Positions 17,530 through 25,921 of a stretch of 64,000 bases of DNA are shown here, piece after piece. The stretch lies in the NCBI GenBank assembly GCA_965220825.1, contig OZ244839.1, forward strand, positions 2,914,001-2,978,000. The letters are read 5' to 3'. The position numbers and the translations under genes are program-made. The stretch's first letter is position 1; every line of letters starts with the position of its first letter. Below the pieces are notes generated by a model that saw only the letters and a program-made list of their open reading frames with translations, made no database searches and was not told the origin of the DNA. Origin of the DNA: G965220825 sp965220825 (GTDB lineage: Bacteria; Pseudomonadota; Alphaproteobacteria; UBA828).

Positions 17530-17644
17530 GTCGACGCCTCCTGCACGGGGTTTCGGGTGCGCCGGCACCGTCTACCGGTTACGATGCAGCGCAACATATC
17601 TCATTCTAACCTCGCCAATACCATTGTACAGGCTGCAATATGAT

Positions 17645-17668
17645 TTGTTGCAATGCAATATTGCGGCG
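17645..17668. promoter_or_regulatory. AT-rich palindromic region upstream of panB
   Basis: The sequence between panB and hspQ is markedly AT-richer than its surroundings. It contains the perfect 10-bp palindrome GCAATATTGC at 17655-17664, overlapping TTGCAATGCAA at 17648-17658. Reading toward panB, TTGCAA followed 19 bases later by TACAAT gives a weak promoter candidate. This could be an operator and promoter for panBC; no regulator is recognisable from the site. Confidence 0.35.
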
Positions 17669-17670
17669 GG

Positions 17671-17988
17671 TCAGTTCATGGTTCCGGCTCGGCGATACCG
17701 GCCATTCTCGAGGCCGTTGAACAGCCGGTCGAGCAGATCATGGTGCACCGGCCCGCCGTCGGTATCGGGTTCCAGATGGCGTTCCGCGACATAGGTCGTA
17801 TGGGGCGCGTCATGGACCAGCACGTGATACCAGGGCCGGTCCTTCGGCGGGCGCGAACGGGCCACGTTTTCATACCAGGCGTCGGTACCTTGAAAGCATG
17901 GGTCCACGTCGAAGACCACGCCGCGATAGTCGAACTTGCGATGGCGCACGATCTCGCCGATCTGGAATTTCGCGACGCTCGCGGTCAT
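17671..17988 (-). CDS. hspQ: Heat shock protein HspQ (hemimethylated-DNA-binding family)
   Basis: 105 residues, full length for HspQ. KFQIGEIVRHRKFDYRGVVF at the N-terminus and RPWYHVLVHD in the middle are diagnostic. HspQ binds hemimethylated DNA in vitro and acts as a specificity factor that promotes proteolysis by Lon. Its ATG overlaps the stop of the HpnL-like gene as ATGA (17985-17988), indicating translational coupling. The neighbouring membrane protein has no known link to HspQ. Confidence 0.92.
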   Translation of the reverse strand: MTASVAKFQIGEIVRHRKFDYRGVVFDVDPCFQGTDAWYENVARSRPPKDRPWYHVLVHDAPHTTYVAERHLEPDTDGGPVHHDLLDRLFNGLENGRYRRAGTMN

Positions 17989-19055
17989 CCGGCGGCCCTT
18001 CCTGGCGGCAGCGCCTCGGCACCGGCGAACGCCCGCGCAGGTTTGCCGTCGCCGGGCGGCGTGGCCGCCGGCTCGCTGTCTCTGCGTTTGCGGGCAAGCA
18101 GGTTCCGGCCTTCGGCGACCTGCCAGGCGACGAGGCCGGGAACGCCGATCACGAGCTCGCGCACCCGCTTGATGAGGGAAAGCGCGAGCGCCACCTCCGG
18201 CCCCAGACCCACCACGGTGCCGAGCAGTACGAACACGCCTTCCTGAACGCCCAGCGCGCCGGGCACGAAGAACGCCGCCGTGCGCGTCGCGATGATCATG
18301 CTCTCCAGGAGCAGCACGTCGGCGATGCTCGGCTCATAGCCCATGAAGTAGAGCGCGGCGTAGATCTCGGCGGCGCCGAGGGTCCAAGCGGCAAGCTGGC
18401 CGGCCGCATTCGCCGTCAGGCGCCAGCGGCAGCGGTAGAGGTCGAGGATTGCGGCGTCGAGGGCCTGGGCGCCGCCGATGGCGTTGTCCCAGGCGCGGCC
18501 GCGGGCGATTCGTGCCAGCATGCCCATGAGTGCGCCGAACAGGCCGCGATGCTGGAAGACGCAGAGTGCGGCGACCACAAGGAAGCCCGCGGCGACGCCC
18601 GCACCCACCCCCTTCGCGATATCGCTGTTGCCGTAATGCGCGAGGAGGAGGCCCGCGCCCACCAGGGTGAAAAGGAGTTGGGTGAGGGTGCTGAGGGTGA
18701 GGTCGACCACCACGCTTGCCCCGGCGACGCGGCCGGGGATGCCCCGCATGATCATCAACCGGGAGCGCACCAGGGCGCCGCCCACCTGGAACGCCGGCAC
18801 CAGCGTGTTGATCGCCTCGCCGATCCAGCGCGCCCAGAGCGCCGTGGCGACCGACGGCTTGTGGTTCTCGGGAAAGAGCAGGCGCCAGACATAGCCATCC
18901 AGCGCGATGGGCACGAGGCGGACCAGGATGACCGCGATCAATCCCCAGCCTGCCGCCGCGATGGCGCCCGCAACGTCGCCGGCGCCCTGGTAGCACACCA
19001 GGCCGATGACCAGCGCGATACCGACGATGAGCGCGATATAGCCGGCACGCTTCAC
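17985..19055 (-). CDS. HpnL-like / flippase-like integral membrane protein
   Basis: 356 residues with about seven to eight hydrophobic helices from residue 5 to 315 and a polar, proline-rich tail. GEAINTLVPAFQVGGALVRS near residue 75 and FFVPGALGVQEGVFVLLG near 260 match the lysylphosphatidylglycerol-synthase-like membrane family (UPF0104) and its hopanoid-associated branch HpnL. Such proteins are thought to move or modify lipids at the inner membrane. No other hopanoid gene is in the window, so the HpnL label is tentative. It starts at ATG 19055 and its stop overlaps hspQ. Confidence 0.75.
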   Translation of the reverse strand: MKRAGYIALIVGIALVIGLVCYQGAGDVAGAIAAAGWGLIAVILVRLVPIALDGYVWRLLFPENHKPSVATALWARWIGEAINTLVPAFQVGGALVRSRLMIMRGIPGRVAGASVVVDLTLSTLTQLLFTLVGAGLLLAHYGNSDIAKGVGAGVAAGFLVVAALCVFQHRGLFGALMGMLARIARGRAWDNAIGGAQALDAAILDLYRCRWRLTANAAGQLAAWTLGAAEIYAALYFMGYEPSIADVLLLESMIIATRTAAFFVPGALGVQEGVFVLLGTVVGLGPEVALALSLIKRVRELVIGVPGLVAWQVAEGRNLLARKRRDSEPAATPPGDGKPARAFAGAEALPPGRAAG

Positions 19056-19141
19056 AGGCGGTTCCTCATGTCCGCGGCCATTGCTCCCAGCGACCCGCCG
19101 CCGGGGACCCTATCCCATCGGCCCGCCGCTGAACAGGCGCT

Positions 19142-19173
19142 GTCCTCGTTCAGGACCTTCGAGACGCTGGGGG
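19142..19173. repeat. Dispersed repeat family 1, copy a (core only)
   Basis: Core GTCCTCGT(T/G)CAGGAC followed by TTCGAGACGCTGGGG. The same core occurs at 21678 (more divergent) and 38187. This copy lies in the divergent intergenic region between the HpnL-like and ArsC-like genes and lacks the second conserved block that the other two copies carry. Confidence 0.6.
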
Positions 19174-19281
19174 TGCCGCCGTCGCCCCGGCGCTTGCCCG
19201 AGGGATGGCCGCCGTGCCATAGGCTGCACGTTCCCGCGCCGAACCCGGCTTTTCCGCGCTCGCATCGGAGAACGTGCATCC

Positions 19282-19644
19282 ATGATCAGGGTCTACGGGC
19301 TCAAAAATTGCGACACATGTCGAAAAGCTGTCGCGTGGCTTTCGGAGCAGCAGGTGCCCCACCTTTTCATCGATCTCCGCACGGACGGTCCCGGCGATGT
19401 CGAGGCGTGGATTGCCGAGCTCGGACTGGAAGTGCTCATCAACCGGCGCGGTACGACGTGGCGCAAACTTCCGGAAGACAGGAAGTCCGATCTCGACGAT
19501 GCGCGTGCCGCGGCACTCATAAGGGATGAGCCTGCCGTCATGAAACGGCCGGTGTTCGAGCTGGAGGATCGCGTCGTTGCGGGATTCTCCGAAATCACGA
19601 AGTCCCTTCTCGCCGCAACCCAGGCGTCGGGACGCACGCAGTGA
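19282..19644 (+). CDS. ArsC/Spx-family (YffB-like) reductase-related protein
   Basis: 120 residues with a thioredoxin-like ArsC fold. CDTCRKAVAWL at residues 10-20 provides a CXXC site; NRRGTTWRKLPED and MKRPVFELEDRVVAGFSE are the conserved middle and C-terminal segments of the Spx/YffB branch. The MKRP segment normally has RP for substrate or partner contact. The role is probably a small glutathione- or partner-dependent reductase; arsenate resistance is unlikely since no ars genes are present. ATG 19282 begins right at the first beta strand. Confidence 0.85.
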   Translation: MIRVYGLKNCDTCRKAVAWLSEQQVPHLFIDLRTDGPGDVEAWIAELGLEVLINRRGTTWRKLPEDRKSDLDDARAAALIRDEPAVMKRPVFELEDRVVAGFSEITKSLLAATQASGRTQ

Positions 19645-19710
19645 CCTGACCCCGAGGGGGCCTTGGTGGTTTCGCCTTGGCGGGCGGCGCGTTGACGGCG
19701 CCTTGCCCGG

Positions 19711-21663
19711 TTATTCGAAAACGAGATCGTCCAGCGTCGGAACGGGTTCGCGCAATGTTGCATCGCGGTACCAGGAGTGCCACGAGGCGTCGATCACACG
19801 ATCGCGGTCACGCCAGTCGTCGGGCACGAAACTGAGCCAGAATTCCGCCATCTCCTCGTCCGAACCCCAACCCCAGGTGACCGTCTTGGGCGGGGTGGTC
19901 GGGTTGTAGGGATTGGACGAGGTGTTGTCGAAACGCAGCCATCCCTCGATCGTGCTGCCTGCCGGGAGCCTCAGAGGTTCCCGGAAGACAAATATGTTCT
20001 GCCAGCGAAGGTCCCAGTTCGCGACATGGACGAGGGGAACCTGCCTGCCGCCGGGCAGGGTGGCGACTGCCTTGGCTTCCGCCCCCAGATAGTGCATGTG
20101 CGGCAGGATATCGATCAGTGTTATCGGCGCGGGAACATCCATCCTGACATAGCGCCAGTAGCTGTCGGTTTCAGGCGGAATCGCGAGATTCTGGGTTCCG
20201 ACCACCATCCCGTCGACCCAGTGCCGGACCGGATCGTCGGCGAAACGGATGCCGATCCGGCTGCGGTCTTCGCCCGCTTTTCCGTTCATGTGGTAGTGGA
20301 TCTCGAAGACGATATCGCCGGGGCCTTCCGGAAGCCAGATCGCATAGCCTTCAGGCAGGACATAAGGGTCCATACCCGGCGTCCAGCCGCCGATACCCCA
20401 GGCCTCCTGTTCTCCGCTGTAATCGAAGAAATTGCCGGTACCGAAGACCGAAAAGCCCGGGGCTCCGTCCTTGGCGTCCTCGGTGCGCGCCTTGCCGGAA
20501 TAGTCGACGAAGATATTGGCGTGATGAACCACCGCGTCGTTACCCGGCTGGAACTCGAGCGCACCGATCGCACGCTCCTGGAGCAATTCGAAAGGAATGA
20601 CGAAGTAGCGGTAGATATCGGGACCATCGGCAGGAATCGGAAAGGCTTCGGTCATCTCGAGCACGAGATCCGGTGCACCGATGCGCCACTCCGGTTCGGG
20701 CCAGAATGCCGTGGGCAGCGCATCGCTCTCTGCGCCCTCGGGCGCCCCGAGGTCCGCCCAGGCCGCAATGAGATCGATCTGGCGTTCGCTGAGGTGGCGT
20801 TCGTCCCGGAATGTTCCGAAGCCCTTCTCCGCACGCCAGGGCGGCATGATCCTCCTGTTGGTGACGAATGCCGCCATGGACGCATGCCGCTTTGCCGCAC
20901 GATAGCTGTCAAGCGCAAACGGCCCGATACCGCCCGGGCGATGACACTCGACGCAGTTGGCCCGCAGCAGGGGTTCGATATCGCGATGGTAGGTGACGCT
21001 TTCCGGCAACGCCGAACGCCAGTTCTCGAAGAAACAGCCGACGGGCATCGTGCGCCGTATCGCATGATCCCCGTTCGCAACGCCGGTCAGTGCATCTTTG
21101 AGATCGTGGTTGGTGATGCGGTTGCGAAGGGTGCCGATCTCCTCGAAGCGGTCGTCGATTCGCCCGCGATAGATCACGCGATCGGCGGAATCGATCAAGA
21201 ATGCCTCCGGCGTGATGAGGGGATCGAGACGGAGGGCCAGATCTCCCGATGGATCGAAGAGAACCGGAAAGCGGATGTCGTACTCGGCGGCGAACGCGCG
21301 TGCGTCGGATGCGGTCGCAAGCGGATCGGACATCACGCCAAAAAATGAAATTCCACGCTCGGCGGCAAATGCGTGAAGCTTTCCGAGTTCGGGAATATAG
21401 CGTTTTGAAACCGGGCACAGCGTGTCGATGAAAACCAGGGCGACCGGCGCCACACCGTCATCGATACCGAGACGATGAACCCGGCCCTCGAGATCGACGA
21501 CCCTTGCGCCGTAAATGTCGGCATTCTGGCCCGCCCACCCGTCCGCCGCGGATTCGTCCCATGACGCCATTCCAAGGTCGTGGAGGCCGGCAACCATCGC
21601 CAGCAAAAGGCCTGCTGCGGCAATCGGGAGGACCAAAATCCGGCGACCGGTGTTGCGTGACAT
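19711..21663 (-). CDS. Secreted redoxin - cytochrome c - copper type II monooxygenase-like fusion
   Basis: 650 residues with an N-terminal membrane or signal segment (about 9-28). Residues 45-200 are a redoxin/AhpC-TSA domain with DTLCPVSKRY (Cys83, only one Cys in the usual CXXC position). A heme-c motif CVECH occurs at 237-241 in a segment like planctomycete-type cytochrome domains (HRPGGIGPF). The C-terminal 330 residues carry VVHHANIFVDY, IVFEIHYHMNG and ILPHMHYLG, His pairs of the peptidylglycine hydroxylating monooxygenase-like copper fold. A periplasmic oxidoreductase is likely; the substrate is unknown. Similar fusions are annotated as redoxin domain proteins in other phyla. It is monocistronic and next to a repeat copy. 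Confidence 0.78.
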   Translation of the reverse strand: MSRNTGRRILVLPIAAAGLLLAMVAGLHDLGMASWDESAADGWAGQNADIYGARVVDLEGRVHRLGIDDGVAPVALVFIDTLCPVSKRYIPELGKLHAFAAERGISFFGVMSDPLATASDARAFAAEYDIRFPVLFDPSGDLALRLDPLITPEAFLIDSADRVIYRGRIDDRFEEIGTLRNRITNHDLKDALTGVANGDHAIRRTMPVGCFFENWRSALPESVTYHRDIEPLLRANCVECHRPGGIGPFALDSYRAAKRHASMAAFVTNRRIMPPWRAEKGFGTFRDERHLSERQIDLIAAWADLGAPEGAESDALPTAFWPEPEWRIGAPDLVLEMTEAFPIPADGPDIYRYFVIPFELLQERAIGALEFQPGNDAVVHHANIFVDYSGKARTEDAKDGAPGFSVFGTGNFFDYSGEQEAWGIGGWTPGMDPYVLPEGYAIWLPEGPGDIVFEIHYHMNGKAGEDRSRIGIRFADDPVRHWVDGMVVGTQNLAIPPETDSYWRYVRMDVPAPITLIDILPHMHYLGAEAKAVATLPGGRQVPLVHVANWDLRWQNIFVFREPLRLPAGSTIEGWLRFDNTSSNPYNPTTPPKTVTWGWGSDEEMAEFWLSFVPDDWRDRDRVIDASWHSWYRDATLREPVPTLDDLVFE

Positions 21664-21677
21664 CGAACCTATTGCCC

Positions 21678-21798
21678 GTCCTCGTTCATGACCTTTGACG
21701 TGCTGGAGCCATCGTCAGCGGCCGGCGTGGCAAGGTACGCGGCTGGGCTTTGCCCGCCAAGGGTCTGGACGGAGAAGGGCATGTCGGCCTGGAGTATC
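21678..21798. repeat. Dispersed repeat family 1, copy b
   Basis: Starts with GTCCTCGTTCATGACCTTTG and ends with GGCATGTCGGCCTGGAGTAT; both ends correspond to blocks of the copy at 38187-38260. The interior differs in length. It lies between the redoxin fusion and the broken end of the molybdenum-hydroxylase gene. On the minus strand the end block reads as LQADMPF and the start as a VMNEDG-type tail, as in copy c (VLHEDA). Confidence 0.6.
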
Positions 21799-21825
21799 TC
21801 CGGGCTTGCACAGGGGCGCGGGGCT

Positions 21826-22941
21826 TCACCCTTCGCCGGTGGCGGCCTCGATCGGGCCGCTCGCGCCGGAACTTTCCACCCAGCGGATGGCCCGGCCCGT
21901 CTCGCATGCGAGGCGGCAGGCCGTCGCGAGTTCGCGGAGCGGCGGCGCCGAGGCGTCCGTGTCGCCGCCGCCGGCATGTGGGGCCTCGGCCCGGATGTGC
22001 TCGGCGGAGATGCCGAGGATCTTTGCGAGGGCGTGTTGTTGCCCATCGCCGAGCGGTGCCGGGAGGTGCAATGTCGGCCCCTGCCCCCCGCGCCAGAGGA
22101 CGAGCGCGCCGCGAAGTGCGTGGGGTGAAGCGCCGCCGTCCGGATCGGCCGGGGGGTCGTCGTCACCCGCAAGGGCCTCGACCGCGTCCGCGGCGAGGTA
22201 GGGGTCTTCGGCAAGTACGGCCGCAAGCGGCGCACCGGGGCGCGGTGGGGCGCCGTCGGGCGCGTCGTAGGCGAGGGCATGTGTGACGCCCTCCATGGCC
22301 CGCGCGGCTTCGAACGCGTCGGCGCCGATCCGTACGCGGGCCCGATGCGCGCGCACGAAGCAAAGGTGAAGGCAATCGGGGCCATGGTGGTCGTCGAAAT
22401 GGGGGCCTCGTCCCGGCGGCGGCTCGATGCCGTTACCTGAAGGCGGCGGGGGCTTCTTCCCGTGACGCATCGCGGACGCCGCGAGCACGGCCTCGACGAT
22501 GCGCGCGCGTCCTTCGCAGCGGCAGCCTATGCCTGCGAGCGCGGCGCGGACCCTGTCGGCATCCGGGTTGATGTCATGGTCCAGCAAGTCCGCGGCGGCG
22601 GTCAGCATGCCGCCCGTGCAGTGGCCGCAAGGTGCCGCACCATAGCGGCGGAACGCGGTTTCCAAGGGGTGGGGGCGTCCGGAGCGGCCCAGTCCCGCCG
22701 CCGTGGTCACCGCCTTGCCGTCGGCCTGCACCGCGAGCATCAAGCAGGATTTCCGCGCGCGGCCTTCGACCAGCACGGTGCAGGCACCGCAGCGCCCTTC
22801 ATGGCCGCAGCCCTTCTTGACGCTCGCGCGGCCGCAGCGCTCCCGGAGGAAGTCCGAGAGCAGCAGGCGGGGCGGGACCGCCTCGGCGCGGTCCGCACCG
22901 TCCACGGTGAGCGCGATGGTCTTTTGCATGGGCTCACCCAT
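21826..22941 (-). pseudogene. Fused [2Fe-2S] subunit plus truncated molybdopterin subunit of a CoxLMS-type hydroxylase
   Basis: 371 residues. The first 160 form a complete CoxS-like subunit with all eight iron-sulfur cysteines (C45, C51, C54, C66 in the plant-type domain; C105, C108, C140, C142 in the helical domain). From about residue 175 the sequence continues into the start of a CoxL-like large subunit (CFVRAHRARVRI; AVLAEDPYLAADAVEAL; HALAKILGISAEHIRAEAPHAGGG) and stops at about 371. A large subunit is normally near 750-800 residues, so the molybdopterin-binding half is missing and parts of the remainder look shortened. The frame starts at ATG 22941 (or 22929), overlapping the FAD-subunit stop. 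The gene ends about 30 bp from a dispersed repeat. It is likely a decaying operon; an electron-transfer role for the small-subunit part cannot be excluded. Confidence 0.7.
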
Positions 22942-23815
22942 CCGAGGCCCGGGTGCAGGCAGCCGCCAGAGCGTCCCGCCCGAGGTCCCGGATCAGCGTC
23001 CTGCGGCGGGCGGCGGTGGCGGCCCGGTCGGTCTGCACAGGTGCCGCCTCGGCGGCTGCCGCGGCGGTTTCGGCAAAGAGCGCATCCCCGCCGCGCCGGC
23101 CCTGGAGCAGACCGCCGGCGCTCTCGAAGAGCCACGCCGCCGGTTCGACGCCGCCGACGGCGAGCCGGGCGTCCGTGCAGAGGCCCTCTTCGTCCAAGGC
23201 GATCAGGGCCGCGACGCCCAGGACCGGCGGGCCGCCGGGCTCCCGGCTCGTCTTGCGATAGGCGCCGCCCACGCCGCGGAACGGAGTAGGCGGGAAGTCG
23301 ATGGCTATCAGAAGCTCGTCCGCCCGCCGCGCCGCCTCTCCGGAGCCCGTGAGGAATTCCGCGACGGTGAGCGTTCGCCGCGCCCCGCCCGCGGCGGCGA
23401 GGGTCGTCGTGGCGTCGAGGCAGAGGCAGACGGCGGGCATGCAGGAGGCGGTCTCGTTGGCACAGAGGCCGCCGCCGATGGTGGCGGCGTTGCGGATCTG
23501 TGCATCGCCCGCCCCCGCCGCCGCATCCTGCAATGCGTACAGCGCGCCGTAGAGGCCCGTGGTCGCCGCAAGGTCGCGGTAGCGAGTCGTCGGGCGTACG
23601 GAGACGCCGCGCGGCCCCTTGGAGATGCCGCTCAAGGCCTCGATGCCGTTCAAGTCCACCAGTACCCGCGGCCGCACCCGCCGTGCGTTCATCGCGGGGA
23701 TCAGGCCTGTGCCGCCGGCGAGCGCCATGGCGGCGTCCCCGGTTTCCGCGAGACGGTCGAGCGCCTCTTCCATGGTGGTCGGTGCGTAACAGGCTTCGAG
23801 GGCGGCGGGATACAT
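22934..23815 (-). CDS. FAD-binding (medium) subunit of a xanthine dehydrogenase/CODH-type hydroxylase
   Basis: 293 residues. The FAD-binding loops are visible as ALAGGTGLIPAMNAR (about 31-45) and AATIGGGLCANE (about 110-121), the CoxM/CutM arrangement. GGAYRKTSREPGGPPVLGVA begins the C-terminal domain. It overlaps the start of the [2Fe-2S] gene by 8 bp. Because the catalytic molybdopterin subunit downstream is truncated, this subunit may be an orphan. Confidence 0.85.
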   Translation of the reverse strand: MYPAALEACYAPTTMEEALDRLAETGDAAMALAGGTGLIPAMNARRVRPRVLVDLNGIEALSGISKGPRGVSVRPTTRYRDLAATTGLYGALYALQDAAAGAGDAQIRNAATIGGGLCANETASCMPAVCLCLDATTTLAAAGGARRTLTVAEFLTGSGEAARRADELLIAIDFPPTPFRGVGGAYRKTSREPGGPPVLGVAALIALDEEGLCTDARLAVGGVEPAAWLFESAGGLLQGRRGGDALFAETAAAAAEAAPVQTDRAATAARRRTLIRDLGRDALAAACTRASDG

Positions 23816-23952
23816 GGCTTGCGAGGGTAGGCCGGATCGGGCGCCGGTTTAAGCCGCGGCCTCGCTCCGGGAAAGCCGTCCGCGGGCGCGCGTTCCCCGG
23901 TCGGGCGCCGAACGCGCTACACTCGACGGGTCTCGACGAAGGGGAGGGCGCC

Positions 23953-24783
23953 ATGCCGAAGGTTCAGGCCAACGGGATCGACATCTATTACGAGTTCATG
24001 GGCGAGGGCACGCCGCTTGCGCTGATCGGCGGTTCGCTGTTCGGGCGGCAGAATTTCGGCATGGTGTGGGAGGGCCTTGCCAAGGAATTCAAGCTCATCA
24101 GCTACGACCAGCGCGGCTACGGCCAGTCCGACCGCCCGCTGATGACATATGACCTCGATCTCTGGGCGGACGATCTGGCGGCGCTTCTGGATGCGCTGGA
24201 GATCGACCGCACCCATGTGATGGGCACCTCCGCCGGCGGCATGATCGCCCTCAAATTCGCGGCGAAATATCCGGACCGCTGTATCGGCGTGGTGAGCGAC
24301 TGCGCCTTTGCCAAATGCGACACCCTGCGGCGTATCGTCTTTCGCACTTGGCGGCACATGGCGCAGACCTGGGGATGCAGCGACGCCTTCGCCGACCATG
24401 TGGTGACCCAGGCGGTGGGCGCCGACTATCTCGACGGGCCGGACGGCCCCGCGCTGATCGAGATGGTGCGCACGGTCGTCGGCATGAACTCGGTGGAAAC
24501 GGTGGTGCAGGCCTGCCTCGCCATGGAGAACATGGACCTCCGCGAGGACTGCAGGAAGATTCGAAGCCCCACGCTGGTGATCACCGCGGCGAAGGACATG
24601 CTTACGCCCATGCTCACCGGTTCCACCGGCGCGGGCTCCAAATGGGTCGCCGACAATGTGCCGGGCTGCGAGCTGATCGTCTATGAGGACATCGGCCACG
24701 CCGATTTGGTGGAATGCCCCGACGCCACCATCGGCTCCACCATTGTGTTCCTCCGCCAGGCGGAAGGCGCGCCGGCCGGCTGA
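23953..24783 (+). CDS. Alpha/beta hydrolase
   Basis: 276 residues. The nucleophile elbow is GTSAGG (Ser93); ITAAKDMLTP supplies the acid and IGHADLVE the histidine. The N-terminus NGIDIYYEFMGEGTPLALIG is typical of the family's esterase, lactonase and MhpC-like members. Start ATG 23953 follows GGGGAGGGC. It is separated by 94 bp from the flavin oxidoreductase gene on the same strand and may be expressed with it. The substrate is unknown. Confidence 0.88.
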   Translation: MPKVQANGIDIYYEFMGEGTPLALIGGSLFGRQNFGMVWEGLAKEFKLISYDQRGYGQSDRPLMTYDLDLWADDLAALLDALEIDRTHVMGTSAGGMIALKFAAKYPDRCIGVVSDCAFAKCDTLRRIVFRTWRHMAQTWGCSDAFADHVVTQAVGADYLDGPDGPALIEMVRTVVGMNSVETVVQACLAMENMDLREDCRKIRSPTLVITAAKDMLTPMLTGSTGAGSKWVADNVPGCELIVYEDIGHADLVECPDATIGSTIVFLRQAEGAPAG

Positions 24784-24877
24784 GCGGCGGGCGCGAAATC
24801 CAATTGGCGCAACACCGCCATCGGTGCCATCCTCTGCTGCTTCACCGGTCGGCAGACGCGAACGTGGAGAGGCGAAC

Positions 24878-25909
24878 ATGGAATTCGGGATCGCATTCAA
24901 GGGCGACATCGGGATGGAGCGCACAGTGGCCATCGCGCGGCAATGCGAGGCGGCGGGCTTCGACTATGTGTGGTTCTTCGATTCCCACATCCTGTGGGCC
25001 GACTGCTACACCAAGATGGCGGTCTGTATGGAGCACACCGAGCGCGTTCGCTTCGGGCCGCTGGTGACCAACCCCAAGGTGCGCGACTGGTCCGTCGCGG
25101 CGAGTCTCTTCGCGACACTGAGCGATATCAGCCGCGGCCGCTTCGACATCGCCGTGGGCCGCGGGGACAGCTCCATGCGGGTGATGGGCAAGTCGCCGGC
25201 AACGCTCGCCTACACGGCGGCCTTTTGCGATGCCATGCGCAAGCTCGTGTCCGGCGGCACGGTGCAGTACGACGCATGCCCCGAGCCCGTCTATATGGAC
25301 TGGGTGCCGAAGCACGACATGCCCGTCTGGTTCGCCGCCTACGGGCCCAAGGCGCTGAAGACCGCCGGCGAGGTGGGCGACGGGCTGGTGATCCAGCTTG
25401 CCGATACCGGCCTCTGCGAGTGGTTCGCGAGCCAGGCGGTCGCCGCGGGCGCCGCCGCCGGGCGGGAAACGGCGGACTTTCGGGTATTGTCCGCCGCGCC
25501 GGTCTGGGTCGGCGACAAGGAAGAGGGCGTCGAGCGCACCAAGTGGTTCCCGGCGCTGGTGGGCAACCATGTGGCGGACATCGTCGAGAAGTACGGCGCG
25601 GGCACGGATCTGGTACCCGAGAGCCTTACCGCCTATATCGCGGCGCGGCGTGGCGCCGGCGCGGGCGGCGAGGGCTACAACTACCGCCAGCATGCGGACA
25701 CGGTTTCCGACAACACCTATTACATCACGCCGGAAATCACGGAGTCCTTCTGCATCCTGGGTTCCCCGGAGGAGCATATCGCCAAGCTGAAGGCTCTGAA
25801 GGCGGCGGGCGTCACCCAGTTCACCATCTATCTGATCAACGGGAACGAGGAGAGCATCGTCGCCGCCTATGGCGACCACGTGATCCCGGCGTTCCGCGAG
25901 CGCGTCTGA
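24878..25909 (+). CDS. LLM-class flavin-dependent oxidoreductase (F420-type family)
   Basis: 343 residues with the bacterial luciferase-like TIM barrel: AAGFDYVWFFDSH near residue 25, SRGRFDIAVGRGD near 90 and a C-terminal ILGSPEEHIAKLKALKAAGV. Members use FMN or F420; alphaproteobacterial members of this branch have been related to tetrahydromethanopterin reductase-like oxidoreductases. GGAGAGG stands 7 bp before ATG 24878. The aminotransferase gene follows after 12 bp, indicating an operon. Confidence 0.87.
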   Translation: MEFGIAFKGDIGMERTVAIARQCEAAGFDYVWFFDSHILWADCYTKMAVCMEHTERVRFGPLVTNPKVRDWSVAASLFATLSDISRGRFDIAVGRGDSSMRVMGKSPATLAYTAAFCDAMRKLVSGGTVQYDACPEPVYMDWVPKHDMPVWFAAYGPKALKTAGEVGDGLVIQLADTGLCEWFASQAVAAGAAAGRETADFRVLSAAPVWVGDKEEGVERTKWFPALVGNHVADIVEKYGAGTDLVPESLTAYIAARRGAGAGGEGYNYRQHADTVSDNTYYITPEITESFCILGSPEEHIAKLKALKAAGVTQFTIYLINGNEESIVAAYGDHVIPAFRERV

Positions 25910-25921
25910 GGGCACCGCACC

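Noticed and set aside
18246..19529. Plus-strand frame running through the HpnL-like gene into the ArsC-like gene
   Set aside because: It is antisense to a protein with regular membrane helices; the ArsC-like protein has its own start in a different frame.
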